The notes under the pieces are model-generated. The model was not told where the DNA came from and made no database searches. It saw only the letters and a program-made list of their open reading frames with translations. A stretch of 32,751 bases of DNA, taken from IMG/VR virus record IMGVR_UViG_3300042883_000977, positions 1-32,751 of that record; one strand, given 5' to 3'. A program made the position numbers and the translations under genes. The DNA comes from a virus. This document shows, piece by piece, positions 1-8,497 of this stretch (its first letter is position 1; each line of letters begins with the position of its first letter).

Positions 1-1
1 T

Positions 2-3000
2 ACGGATTCTAACATTTACCCAAATGGTTTTAGTGGTACATCAATTCAAACATGGTCGGTAATTTTACCTGATAATTTAATTGATTTTGTTGCGTCATCA
101 GGAACTTGTTCTCCAAATCAAAATACGACAGGGGTTAATTATTTTATTGTCCCTTCATTCGGTTCTTCAGTAAATCAAGTTAATGTTGAATGTTTACAAA
201 ATAACAATCAAATTGTACCAATATTAAATAACCCATCTGTTTATAATGGTTCTGTTAGATTATTATGGTCAGCACCAAATTATGGTTATTTTGATAATAA
301 TCAAATAGTTAAACCACAACCCGACTCTTATGTTAATCAAATTTTAACTGGTAATACAAAACAAGCGCCGTTTAAATTATTATTGGAAAATAACTATTCT
401 AATATTGAAGAAGTATTTTCAGTATTTGATAAAAGTATTTTAGATAAATTTGAACAAGAGTTTTTAAATTTTTCTAAACCAATATCTGACATAGATTTAG
501 GACCTCAAGTTGTTATTCCCGTTAATCAATCTCCTGTAGATAATAGTGCAACGTTTAAAAACTTCCAATATTTGTTTAAAAGTTTGATGTCTGTTAATGC
601 TAATGCGAATTTAACAAATTCGGAGTATTTTAATACTCTTGGAGATAAACAACTGGTTACATTTTCAAACACAATTAAATCATTCATGGAATATGATGTG
701 GTTTTAAAATATGGTAACCCCGCAAATTATAAAAGAAGAGTCGTTGATTCGTTCCTCGCGTCTAATGGGGGAAACAATCCGATTGTAGACCCAATTCAAT
801 TTGGTACGTACATTAATAATACATTGCCATCTGTTAATGGTGCGATTACTTTAGCTCAATCAAAGGCGGCATATTCTCAAGCTTGGTTAGCGTTAGAAAC
901 CGAAGTAGGATTTTCAACTATTACCAATTTAATATACACTGACCAAGGTTCATATATTACGGATTTCTTTATTGACAATAATATTGAATTTTCAGTTAAT
1001 AATGTTGTGTTATGTTCGCAACTTATTAAACAATATGCCACTCAAAAATTAAATGTGCCAACAATTAATAGTTTGCAATTTAAAACAAACATCAACACTT
1101 ATTTAGGTGGGACCGATGCCTTACAAAATATTTTCTTGAATCAAATATTAACAAAAGTAAGGGCCGATTTACCTAATCAACAAGAGTTACCTGAAAGAAA
1201 AATACAGAGTGTTATTGATGGACAACAAAGTAAGGTTGAAAATTACGAAGTGTTTAAAGCCTTAAATGATAAATGGATTTCTGGTGGTGATTTTACAAAC
1301 AAGACATTATTTGAAGACTTTTTATTCTTAGATAGAGCATCGAGAAATATTGGAGACGTTCTTCTTATTGATGTGTTTGATTTAAAAAATACTTTAAAGG
1401 CTAGTTCCATTAATATGGAAATGAGTGTGTTCACATTTCTTAGTGGAATATTAATTAAAAACAAATTTAATGTAATGCCATTACCTGCGTATGTTAACTT
1501 TTATAACGTACAAGATGCGGATGGAACTACAATATCACAAAGCGCTGAAGGGTCTTTACAGTTTGCAGATAATATGTGGGGAACGTTTTTGGATGTGGAC
1601 TACAGAAAATCAGGACCAAAAATGATTTGTTTTTATGCTGGTTTACCATCAACCTATTTAGATTTACCAAAGGGAAATTCTCGATATAGAAATGATGCCT
1701 TTGATTTAAGACGAGCATCGGAAAATCCATTAATTGAAAATCAAGTTGGAAAAAAAGATTGGGCGTTATCTAATAAATGTGTTGGGTTTAATGTTGATAT
1801 TGGAACAAGAAATCAGAATGTATTCTACTCGTTTAGTGTTTCTATGGATAGTGGTAAAGCGACTTCAGAAACAATTCAAACACAATTAAACATGGTAAAC
1901 CAATATAATGGTAAAAATGTTGCAACCCAAAACGTTGGTTTATATAATTTATACAAACAAAGAAGTTATAAATGTGATGTGGTTTGTTTAGGAAATGCGT
2001 TATTACAACCTACAATGTATTTTAATCTTAGACATGTTCCAATGTTTAATGGTCCTTACTTAATTACTGAAGTTAATCATACGATAACTGCTGGTGAATT
2101 CCAAACTAATTTTTCTGGTGTTAGACAAGGAATTTATGATTTACCGTCAATTGATAATTTCTTACAAAGTGTTAATCAAAATCTTTTAACTCAGATTGAA
2201 ACTGTAATTCTTGCCAATAAAGATAATATTACGGATAAACCAATCACCAATATTAATAAAACTGCACAATTGACTCAATTGGGTGATAATGTTGGCGCGG
2301 CAACAAATACATGTACAAACAACTTAAATACCAATTATAGTACTTGGGGGGATTTTGTTGAATCAGTTACAATAGGTTTAACACCTACACAACTTGCCGA
2401 CGCTATTAAAGCTAAAACAACTAGTACTGAGATACAAACTAGTATCTACTTGTTATGTTATGTTCTAACATTTAATAAAAATAAATTTGAAGGGTATAAT
2501 AATAATTTTGCGTCAGTCGCTTTAAATACTTATTGGGGTGCAAGTACACAATATTTTATACAAAAACAAGCATCGTGTGTTAAACTTCCAAACTCATTGG
2601 GGGCTCCAACATCACAACCTATTGCCAATTTTGAAAACCTTGACAAATTCTTAGATTTTATGGTTGCAAGATTAACACCAAATATTCGAAGAATATATTT
2701 TGGTGAAAACGGTAATGCTCCATTAGGATTAGCCAAATACTACGTATGTTATTGGAAACCACCAAGTGATGGAATTCCAAATATTAGTGAAGCTTATTAT
2801 GATGAGAACTTTGATTCATTTAAAGTATTGTTTGATACTTTAGATAAAGGTTATAAGTCCGCGGCATTGGTTGGATTAGATTTTGAATCTGCTAGAAATG
2901 CTGCTAAGAGTCAAGCTCAACAAATTGCTGACGGAGTAATGGGAGCAACCAATAATCTTAACACAACAAAACTTCCACCTCCAACATGTCTTCCACCGAC

Positions 3001-3775
3001 AATTGTATCGTTCTCACCATTAACAGGTGTTACAAATACAATATTGAATATAACAGGAACTCATTTAGAAAGCGTAACTGCGGTGACAATAAATAACGTT
3101 AAAACCACAACAGGAATAACTATTAATAGTAGTGTTAATATTGTTGTGTTGGTACCATTTAGTAATACAACAGTACCACAAAATAATACAATCGTTGTTA
3201 GTGGACCATATGGTAGTGGTGCAAGCTCAACAACATTTACTTATAATCCTTCACAAACAACTGCGGCACCACCAATAACAATTCCTGGTGCACCACCTAA
3301 TGTTAATACTCAACCACAACAAACGGGACCAATTGTTTTGACAGGAAAAACAACAAGTAATCTTAATGGAAGTAATGAAACACTTACTGTTGGTATAAAT
3401 CCTGCGGCGGGTAATTGGGAAATTCTTTCAGAGTTTAACAGTTGGCAATATAAAATTGTCAAACGTGTTTTAGGACCAAATAATATTGTTGTTGAAGAAG
3501 TGTTAGATGAAGGAACTGTTGAGCAAGAATTCCGAGTAAATGTGAGTGCTAATAAACAAAGATTCTTCTTGACTGATTTTGGTTTGATAGAAGGAATAAA
3601 GGCAAATACTGGTTTGACGGATAAACAGATTGCAAGTGCGTCTGTTATTTATAACAAATTTGAGTTTGTTGCTTCGTCACCTGACAAATTTGTTAAATGG
3701 AAAACAACTAGAAATCCTGACGATGTGATTGACGACGTATATCAATCATTTACAATGCTATTGAAATTCCGTTAA
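2..3775 (+). CDS. Large virion (baseplate/tail hub-like) protein, 5'-truncated by window edge
   Basis: The reading frame is open from base 2, so at least 1257 residues are visible and the true start lies outside the window. The first start-like codon inside (TTG at 383) is not a credible start, because the 127 codons before it are also open and similar in composition. Around bases 1760-2140 there is a stretch reading like contractile-tail hub or late-control proteins: an F-x-V-D-I-G segment, then LLQPTMYFNL, GPYLITEVNH and TAGEFQTNFSGVR (the 'product already exists, H-x-I, T-x-F-x-G-R' pattern). Around bases 2985-3245 a CLPPTIVSFSPLTG...NITGTHL segment resembles an IPT/TIG Ig-like domain. A Pro-rich linker and a C-terminal domain of about 140 residues follow. 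No catalytic motif is visible. A virion structural role is likely; the hub assignment is an inference from weak motif resemblance. Confidence 0.7.
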   Translation, partial: TDSNIYPNGFSGTSIQTWSVILPDNLIDFVASSGTCSPNQNTTGVNYFIVPSFGSSVNQVNVECLQNNNQIVPILNNPSVYNGSVRLLWSAPNYGYFDNNQIVKPQPDSYVNQILTGNTKQAPFKLLLENNYSNIEEVFSVFDKSILDKFEQEFLNFSKPISDIDLGPQVVIPVNQSPVDNSATFKNFQYLFKSLMSVNANANLTNSEYFNTLGDKQLVTFSNTIKSFMEYDVVLKYGNPANYKRRVVDSFLASNGGNNPIVDPIQFGTYINNTLPSVNGAITLAQSKAAYSQAWLALETEVGFSTITNLIYTDQGSYITDFFIDNNIEFSVNNVVLCSQLIKQYATQKLNVPTINSLQFKTNINTYLGGTDALQNIFLNQILTKVRADLPNQQELPERKIQSVIDGQQSKVENYEVFKALNDKWISGGDFTNKTLFEDFLFLDRASRNIGDVLLIDVFDLKNTLKASSINMEMSVFTFLSGILIKNKFNVMPLPAYVNFYNVQDADGTTISQSAEGSLQFADNMWGTFLDVDYRKSGPKMICFYAGLPSTYLDLPKGNSRYRNDAFDLRRASENPLIENQVGKKDWALSNKCVGFNVDIGTRNQNVFYSFSVSMDSGKATSETIQTQLNMVNQYNGKNVATQNVGLYNLYKQRSYKCDVVCLGNALLQPTMYFNLRHVPMFNGPYLITEVNHTITAGEFQTNFSGVRQGIYDLPSIDNFLQSVNQNLLTQIETVILANKDNITDKPITNINKTAQLTQLGDNVGAATNTCTNNLNTNYSTWGDFVESVTIGLTPTQLADAIKAKTTSTEIQTSIYLLCYVLTFNKNKFEGYNNNFASVALNTYWGASTQYFIQKQASCVKLPNSLGAPTSQPIANFENLDKFLDFMVARLTPNIRRIYFGENGNAPLGLAKYYVCYWKPPSDGIPNISEAYYDENFDSFKVLFDTLDKGYKSAALVGLDFESARNAAKSQAQQIADGVMGATNNLNTTKLPPPTCLPPTIVSFSPLTGVTNTILNITGTHLESVTAVTINNVKTTTGITINSSVNIVVLVPFSNTTVPQNNTIVVSGPYGSGASSTTFTYNPSQTTAAPPITIPGAPPNVNTQPQQTGPIVLTGKTTSNLNGSNETLTVGINPAAGNWEILSEFNSWQYKIVKRVLGPNNIVVEEVLDEGTVEQEFRVNVSANKQRFFLTDFGLIEGIKANTGLTDKQIASASVIYNKFEFVASSPDKFVKWKTTRNPDDVIDDVYQSFTMLLKFR

Positions 3776-3793
3776 TTTATTAACCTAATCGTA

Positions 3794-3800
3794 TATTTAT
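3794..3800 (+). promoter_or_regulatory. TATTTAT element, candidate late promoter (copy 1)
   Basis: The heptamer lies 14 nt before the ATG at 3815, in the 39-nt gap after the large virion gene. The same heptamer sits 15, 15 and 16 nt before three other genes that follow a gap (14352, 23155, 29579). Here it is part of TATTTATA, the reverse complement of the T4 late -10 box TATAAATA. Promoter function is inferred from position and recurrence only. Confidence 0.4.
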
Positions 3801-3814
3801 ATAAAAACATAATT

Positions 3815-4039
3815 ATGGATATTAAATCAGCATTAGACAACTATCTTGGTAAATCTACAAGAATTTCCCAAGAAGATAACGGTGACGGAACTAAACAAGT
3901 TTGCGACTTAGATACAGGTGATTGTTATACTGTAAGAGAAAGAGACGGTCTTATTGAAAGAGCTGGACACCAAACAACCGCTAATAGAAGAGTTAGGGTT
4001 GAAACATCTAACGGTATTAAACAATTATTAAATGGTTAA
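3815..4039 (+). CDS. Small hypothetical protein (74 aa)
   Basis: A small, charged protein that I do not recognise. It begins MDIKSALDNYLGK, carries a short segment CDLDTGDC with two cysteines seven residues apart, and ends with an Arg-rich strand-like stretch (NRRVRVETSNG). The ATG is preceded by an A-rich leader without a Shine-Dalgarno sequence, as is usual in this window. Its last 8 bases overlap the start of the next gene (ATGGTTAA), suggesting translational coupling with the acidic protein downstream. No signal peptide or membrane segment is seen. The two-cysteine segment might bind a metal or form a disulfide, but nothing else supports this. Confidence 0.65.
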   Translation: MDIKSALDNYLGKSTRISQEDNGDGTKQVCDLDTGDCYTVRERDGLIERAGHQTTANRRVRVETSNGIKQLLNG

Positions 4040-4724
4040 CAACATGGGCATAGATAAAAAAATATTAAGTGAAATTCGAAGATACAATAGTATCAACAAA
4101 TATGTAATGGAACAGGCGGCAGAACCTGCACCTGATGACTTAGGAGCTTTGGCACCTGAAGCGGGGGCAACACCTCCACCACCACCTGCAGATGCGGGAG
4201 CAGTTCCACCACCACCACCAACAGGAGAAGCAACACCAATTGATGTTGATGCTGACCCCGATGTTGAAAAAATTGATGATGATGGAAAATCTGATGAAGA
4301 TACAGACAACAAAAGTAGTGAAAGTGAAGAACTTGATATTACTGACTTGGTTACTACTCAAAAAGATACTCAATCAAAACAAGACGAATACTTTGAAAAC
4401 TTATTTGGGCAATTAGGTAAATTGGAATCAAGATTAGGTGAGATGGATGCAATCATGAACAAGTTAAATGCTCTTGAAAACAAAATTGAGAAATACAGAG
4501 AAAAGACCCCACAAGAAAGATTGGAGTTAAGAAGTTACGACTCATACCCATTCAACCAAAAATTATCACAATTCTTCGATGATAAATCAGAAGAGATGGA
4601 AAAGACGGGAAAAAATGATTATGTTTTAACACCTGATGACGTGACCGACATCAATGTTAATGATATTAAGAATTCTTTCCAAAACAAATCCAATGGATTT
4701 GAAGACGAGTTCAAATACAAATAA
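4032..4724 (+). CDS. Acidic, Pro/Ala-rich hypothetical protein with coiled coil (230 aa)
   Basis: I do not recognise the family. The protein has three visible parts: a basic helical N-terminus (KKILSEIRRYNSINKYVMEQ), a disordered region of about 80 residues with two runs of five prolines and a strongly acidic Ser/Asp/Glu stretch, and a heptad-like helical segment (LGKLESRLGEMDAIMNKLNA) followed by a charged tail. The start at 4032 overlaps the previous stop by 8 nt; a second ATG at 4044 (MGIDKK) is an equally good start. Its position next to virion genes and upstream of a terminator suggests it ends the preceding structural transcript. A scaffold or core-like role would fit the acidic helical composition, but that is speculation. 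Confidence 0.7.
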   Translation: MVNNMGIDKKILSEIRRYNSINKYVMEQAAEPAPDDLGALAPEAGATPPPPPADAGAVPPPPPTGEATPIDVDADPDVEKIDDDGKSDEDTDNKSSESEELDITDLVTTQKDTQSKQDEYFENLFGQLGKLESRLGEMDAIMNKLNALENKIEKYREKTPQERLELRSYDSYPFNQKLSQFFDDKSEEMEKTGKNDYVLTPDDVTDINVNDIKNSFQNKSNGFEDEFKYK

Positions 4725-4744
4725 CAAACACAATAATAAAATGG

Positions 4745-4773
4745 AAGGTCACTCAAAAGGTGACCTTTTTTTT
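4745..4773 (+). terminator. Rho-independent terminator after the acidic protein gene
   Basis: A perfect 8-bp stem (AAGGTCAC / GTGACCTT) closes a 7-nt loop and runs straight into eight T residues, two of them within the stem. It lies 20 nt after the stop at 4724 and ends 2 nt before the -35 box of the next promoter, so it separates upstream transcription from the gp32 unit. Confidence 0.88.
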
Positions 4774-4775
4774 AT

Positions 4776-4804
4776 TTGACAAACTGAGGAAACTAGACTA
4801 TAAT
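4776..4804 (+). promoter_or_regulatory. Consensus promoter of the gp32-like gene (TTGACA-N17-TATAAT)
   Basis: TTGACA (4776-4781) and TATAAT (4799-4804) are exact matches to the primary sigma-factor consensus with an ideal 17-nt spacer. The same bases also read TTTG (4775-4778), 20 nt, then TATAATTG, which differs from the Bacteroidota consensus TTTG / TAnnTTTG at one position. Transcription would start near 4811, giving a leader of about 27 nt. It is the only full consensus promoter I see in the window. Confidence 0.85.
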
Positions 4805-4837
4805 TGTAAAACAAATTAAACTTAATATATAAAAAAC

Positions 4838-5683
4838 ATGATGAGTTCATTAGACGCCGTATTGGCACAGTACGAAAAAGCACAACAAGGGGGCGGGGCC
4901 CAAAGCAAAATGTCGCAAGACGAAAGAATGAAAAAGTATTTCGCTTGTATTCTTTCTGACAAAGAGAAATCAGGACAACGTAGAGTACGTATCCTACCTA
5001 CACCAGATGGTTCTTCACCATTTAAAGAAGCGTGGTACCACGAAATTCAAGTTGGTGGACAGTGGAACAAATTCTTTGACCCAGGAAAAAATGATAACGA
5101 ACGTTCACCTTTGAATGAGGTTTACGAAGAGTTGATGTCTACGGGTAAAGAATCAGACAAAGAATTGGCAAAACAATACAAGTCTCGTAAATTTTACATC
5201 GTTAAAGTTATCGACCGTGATAATGAGGAAGATGGAGTTAAATTTTGGAGATTTAAACACAACTATAAGAATGATGGTATCTTGGATAAAATCATTCCGA
5301 TTTGGAGAAACAAAGGTGATATCACTGACCCTGAAAAAGGACGTGACCTTGTTATCGAATTGACAAAATCTAAAACACCCGCAGGTAAAGAATACACAAG
5401 TATTTCTACAATCATGTACGATGACCCAGCTCCTGTTCACGAAGATAAAGCTCAAGCTAACGCTTGGATTAATGATGAGATGACTTGGTTGGATGTATAT
5501 TCTAAAAAACCTGTTGATTATCTTGAAGCAATTGCTCGTGGAGAAACTCCAAAATGGGATAGTGATAAGGGTGGATATATATATTTAAACGATACTGAAT
5601 CAACTACATCTATTGGTGGTAAATCTGCACCAATCGTTGACCCACAGGCTAACGACGAGGTTGACACTGAATTACCATTCTAA
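4838..5683 (+). CDS. 32: Single-stranded DNA-binding protein, T4 gp32-like
   Basis: Probably coats ssDNA at replication forks and recombination intermediates and organises UvsX and helicase loading. At 281 residues it is close to T4 gp32 (301). The N-terminal region (DAVLAQYEKAQ, then a Gly/Gln-rich linker) precedes the core: VRILPTPDG, FKEAWYHEI, a K-F-Y-I-V-K-V strand and the VKFWRFKHNYKND segment, the usual pattern in gp32-like proteins of T4-type phages. The C-terminus is acidic and ends EVDTELPF, like the acidic tails through which SSBs recruit partners. Only one cysteine is visible, so the zinc site of T4 gp32 is absent. The gene has its own consensus promoter and is flanked by terminators on both sides, fitting a protein needed in large, separately controlled amounts. 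The start is ATGATG at 4838; the second ATG (4841) would serve equally well. Confidence 0.85.
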   Translation: MMSSLDAVLAQYEKAQQGGGAQSKMSQDERMKKYFACILSDKEKSGQRRVRILPTPDGSSPFKEAWYHEIQVGGQWNKFFDPGKNDNERSPLNEVYEELMSTGKESDKELAKQYKSRKFYIVKVIDRDNEEDGVKFWRFKHNYKNDGILDKIIPIWRNKGDITDPEKGRDLVIELTKSKTPAGKEYTSISTIMYDDPAPVHEDKAQANAWINDEMTWLDVYSKKPVDYLEAIARGETPKWDSDKGGYIYLNDTESTTSIGGKSAPIVDPQANDEVDTELPF

Positions 5684-5690
5684 TTAAACT

Positions 5691-5736
5691 GAGCTTGGAC
5701 ACTTACTTAGACATAGTGTCCAAGCTCTTTTCTTTT
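5691..5736 (+). terminator. Rho-independent terminator after the gp32-like gene
   Basis: A perfect 13-bp inverted repeat (GAGCTTGGACACT at 5691-5703 and its complement at 5715-5727) encloses an 11-nt loop and is followed by TTTTCTTTT. It starts 8 nt after the gp32 stop. No clear promoter is visible between it and the next gene at 5753, so downstream genes need readthrough or an unrecognised phage promoter. Confidence 0.88.
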
Positions 5737-5752
5737 ATAAAAAAAATAACAC

Positions 5753-5980
5753 ATGGAAAATAGAATAGGAAAAAGAATGTTTGAATCTCTTGTATTAAAA
5801 TATGAGAGTGAAGTTGCTGAAGCTGAGGCAACATTAATGGTTTATATGGAGAATGCCGTAGGAATTGGGGAACACCCTCAACACTTGGAGGAGATGGATA
5901 GTTTTGTCGAAAAACTTGCAAATGCTTCAGATAAACTTGTAAACCTAAAAGAATTTTATTCAAGACATTATGGCAATTAA
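5753..5980 (+). CDS. Small helical hypothetical protein upstream of UvsX (75 aa)
   Basis: Unrecognised, almost entirely alpha-helical in appearance, with two helical stretches (residues about 8-35 and 45-72) separated by a Gly/Pro-containing turn (VGIGEHPQH). It contains no cysteine, signal peptide or membrane segment. Its 3' end overlaps the start of uvsX by 11 nt, so the two are probably translated together. The place between the gp32-like gene and uvsX would suit a small recombination mediator or accessory factor (T4 UvsY does this job but is about 137 residues), yet I see no sequence motif that ties it to UvsY. The function remains unknown. Confidence 0.7.
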   Translation: MENRIGKRMFESLVLKYESEVAEAEATLMVYMENAVGIGEHPQHLEEMDSFVEKLANASDKLVNLKEFYSRHYGN

Positions 5981-6974
5981 AAAGAACGATTTTAGTTCAG
6001 TAAAGAAAAAATTCTCTACTTCAGCTAAGTACAAACCACAAAGGTTTTTTGATTTAGGTTCTGACTTCTTGGATGCGGTTGGACTGCCAGGTCCGGCAAT
6101 TGGACACTTAAATATGTTCTTGGGTCACTCTGACACAGGAAAAACAACTGCGTTGGTTAAAGCTGCCGTTGATGCCCAAAAGAAAGGTATTCTACCTGTA
6201 TTCATTATTACCGAACAAAAATGGTCTTTTGAACACGCAAAACTTATGGGTTTTGAATGTGAAGAAGTTGTTGATGAAGAAACAGGTGAATCGGATTGGG
6301 ATGGGTTTTATATATTCAATAATGATTTTAACTACATTGAACAAATTACTGACTACATTAATAGTTTGTTAGACGCACAAGAAAAAGGTGAATTAGATTA
6401 TAGTTTATTGTTCTTGTGGGATTCAGTTGGTTCAGTTCCTTGTAAGATGACATTTGATGGTAAAGGTGGTAAACAACACAACGCATCTGTATTGGCGGAT
6501 AAGATTGGTATGGGTATTAACCAACGTATTTCAGGTTCACGTAAATCTGATTCAAAATACGAAAACACATTGGTTATTGTAAACCAACCTTGGGTTGAAT
6601 TACCTGACAATCCATTTGGTCAACCAAAGATTAAAGCAAAAGGTGGTGAAGCTATTTGGTTGAACTCATCTTTGGTATTCTTATTTGGTAATCAAAAAGG
6701 TGCGGGAACAAACAAGATTACAGCAACAAAAGACAAAAGAAGTGTTAAGTTTGCAATCAGAACAAAAGTATCCGTAATGAAAAATCACATCAATGGATTG
6801 GGTTATGAAGACGGAAAAATTATTGTGACACCACACGGGTTTTTGGCAGGTAAAGAAGCGGCTGAAGAGAAGGTTTCGATTGAAAACTACAAGAAAGAAT
6901 ATGCAGAATATTGGAAAGATATTCTTGGGGTTAGTTCAATTGATTTTGAACTGAAAGAAGAGAAGGAAGATTGA
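5970..6974 (+). CDS. uvsX: UvsX/RecA-like recombinase
   Basis: ATP-dependent strand-exchange protein that would form filaments on ssDNA for recombination-dependent replication and repair. The RecA core is clear: Walker A GHSDTGKTT at residues 52-60, a catalytic-glutamate strand ending IITEQ (Glu82), and Walker B LLFLWDSVGSV with Asp151. A later segment, VIVNQPW, matches the RecA/UvsX strand after the DNA-binding loops, and KAKGGEAIWLNSSLVFLF follows in the expected place. The length of 334 residues is a little below T4 UvsX (391) and close to bacterial RecA (about 350). The ATG overlaps the upstream small gene, and the order gp32-like, small ORF, UvsX, nuclease, helicase makes a compact replication-recombination cassette. 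The acidic C-terminus (ELKEEKED) is RecA-like. Confident in the family; UvsX rather than host RecA because of the phage context. Confidence 0.93.
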   Translation: MAIKKNDFSSVKKKFSTSAKYKPQRFFDLGSDFLDAVGLPGPAIGHLNMFLGHSDTGKTTALVKAAVDAQKKGILPVFIITEQKWSFEHAKLMGFECEEVVDEETGESDWDGFYIFNNDFNYIEQITDYINSLLDAQEKGELDYSLLFLWDSVGSVPCKMTFDGKGGKQHNASVLADKIGMGINQRISGSRKSDSKYENTLVIVNQPWVELPDNPFGQPKIKAKGGEAIWLNSSLVFLFGNQKGAGTNKITATKDKRSVKFAIRTKVSVMKNHINGLGYEDGKIIVTPHGFLAGKEAAEEKVSIENYKKEYAEYWKDILGVSSIDFELKEEKED

Positions 6975-7003
6975 GTTATTGTTTCACCATTTAAATCACA
7001 AAT

Positions 7004-8008
7004 GTGATTAAGACATTATTAGTAGACGGAGATAATTTATTTAAGATAGGATTCCACGGAGCAAAAGACGTGTTTAACGACGGAGCTCATGTGGGCGGAG
7101 TATTTCACTTTGTGAGTGTACTCCGCAAATTCCTTGACGAACACAACCATGATAGAGTTGTTGTGTTTTGGGATGGTGATTCTAATTCATCCATCAGAAA
7201 ATCTATATACCCTCAGTATAAAGCAAACAGACGACAAGACGATATGAATGAATACAAGTACGAATCGTATTTGTATCAGAAGTCTCGAATCAAACAATAT
7301 CTTGAGGAAATATTTGTAAGACAGGTTGAGATGCATGACAATGAGGCAGATGACCTCATTGCTTATTATTGTAAGATATCTAAAGACGAGAAGATTATCA
7401 TTTTTTCCGCAGACAAGGACCTTACACAACTTATCTCTGAGAATGTGACAATCTATTCACCAATCACAAAACAGTACTTTAAAAACGGAGATATGATATC
7501 TTTGAACAAGGTAGACATACCTCACTATAATGTATTGTTGACAAAGATATTCACGGGGGACAAATCAGATAATATTGAAGGTATTCAGGGACTTGGAGAA
7601 AAAACATTAGTTAAGTTTTTCCCTCAGGTGCAGGAGAAACCCTGCACTATGGAAGAAATCTTGGATTATGCACGAAACATCAAGCAAGACAAACCTTCAA
7701 AAACATTTACAAATCTTTTGACTGGCAAAACAAAATCAACTATACTTGGTGAAGAGTTTTATGCCACAAACAAAAAGATAGTTGACCTTACAAACCCTTT
7801 AATCACTTCCGATGGAAAAGAATTAGTTGAACAAATTTTGACAGACAGTATAGACCCCACAGATAGGGGTTATAAAAACTTAATGAGAATGATGATGGAA
7901 GATGGTCTCTTTAAGTATCTACCCAAGAACGATGAAGCTTGGGTTAACTTCCTCAAACCATTTATGAAATTAACAAGAAAAGAAAAAAGAAATACAAACA
8001 AAAATTAA
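7004..8008 (+). CDS. rnh: 5'-3' exonuclease / RNase H of the T4 Rnh (FEN) family
   Basis: A flap endonuclease-type enzyme expected to remove RNA primers and 5' flaps from lagging-strand fragments. Metal-binding and substrate motifs are all visible: VDGDN (Asp8, Asp10), FWDGD (57-59), YPQYKANRR (69-77), EADD (114-117), SADKDLTQL (Asp137, Asp139), GDKSDNI (185-191) and the helix-three-turn-helix GIQGLGEKT (193-201). At 334 residues it is close to T4 RNase H (305). The start must be GTG at 7004: in this frame a TAA stop lies four codons upstream, and the overlapping ATG at 7002 is followed at once by TGA. It sits 29 nt after uvsX and 2 nt before the next gene. A free-standing role like that of the PolA 5'-nuclease domain is the alternative. 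Confidence 0.92.
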   Translation: MIKTLLVDGDNLFKIGFHGAKDVFNDGAHVGGVFHFVSVLRKFLDEHNHDRVVVFWDGDSNSSIRKSIYPQYKANRRQDDMNEYKYESYLYQKSRIKQYLEEIFVRQVEMHDNEADDLIAYYCKISKDEKIIIFSADKDLTQLISENVTIYSPITKQYFKNGDMISLNKVDIPHYNVLLTKIFTGDKSDNIEGIQGLGEKTLVKFFPQVQEKPCTMEEILDYARNIKQDKPSKTFTNLLTGKTKSTILGEEFYATNKKIVDLTNPLITSDGKELVEQILTDSIDPTDRGYKNLMRMMMEDGLFKYLPKNDEAWVNFLKPFMKLTRKEKRNTNKN

Positions 8009-8010
8009 TT

Positions 8011-8463
8011 ATGAAAGAACAAGACAGCACCAAAATGGAATTCTTACTGACGTTGAACGATAACATCGTTGTTCAAAGATTCTTTAATGTTAAAGGGTAT
8101 AACCCAAAGGCAAAAAACTCCTTGGAATTATACTACTTTATTCGACAATTTAAAGACGAGATTGAGTACTACTTGAAAATGAAAACAGTTGTTTATATGA
8201 TGGACAACATGGATGCAATTTTGAGTGACCCGTCAATTATGGACACATCGTTTACTGAAGGTAGCGAACAATTTAACATTTACATCAAAATCGGAGAGCA
8301 GACAATTTGTCATAGATATTTTGATGGAAAAACATTCCCACCAAAAGTTCGTTATACCGTTGACGTACGACCATTTTTAAAGAACACGTTAAGAGAATTA
8401 ACTGACATTTTTTCCGAACAAAAATTAAGTTTGGAATATATGGACTTTGACCTAAACAAGTGA
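8011..8463 (+). CDS. Hypothetical protein between nuclease and helicase (150 aa)
   Basis: Not recognised. It looks like a compact alpha/beta protein: an N-terminal strand-rich part (MEFLLTLNDNIVVQRFFNVKGYN), two helices (ELYYFIRQFKDEIEYYLKMK), a strand pair around FNIYIKIGEQTICHRYFDGKTFPP, and a C-terminal helix (RPFLKNTLRELTDIF). No catalytic motif, signal peptide or membrane segment is seen, and it has a single cysteine. It begins 2 nt after the nuclease stop and lies 34 nt before the helicase gene. In T4 the region after rnh carries dsbA (dsDNA-binding) and gene 33; position alone suggests a DNA-transaction accessory protein, but there is no sequence evidence linking it to either. Confidence 0.75.
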   Translation: MKEQDSTKMEFLLTLNDNIVVQRFFNVKGYNPKAKNSLELYYFIRQFKDEIEYYLKMKTVVYMMDNMDAILSDPSIMDTSFTEGSEQFNIYIKIGEQTICHRYFDGKTFPPKVRYTVDVRPFLKNTLRELTDIFSEQKLSLEYMDFDLNK

Positions 8464-8497
8464 ATATTTAATTAAACAGACGAACGCAAATTACAAT

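Noticed and set aside
4028-4416. Three overlapping ORFs in other frames of the Pro/Ala-rich gene
   Set aside because: They are made of the proline-codon repeat read in other frames (poly-His, poly-Trp, Gly/Ser); the 230-aa frame is coupled to its neighbour and has normal composition.
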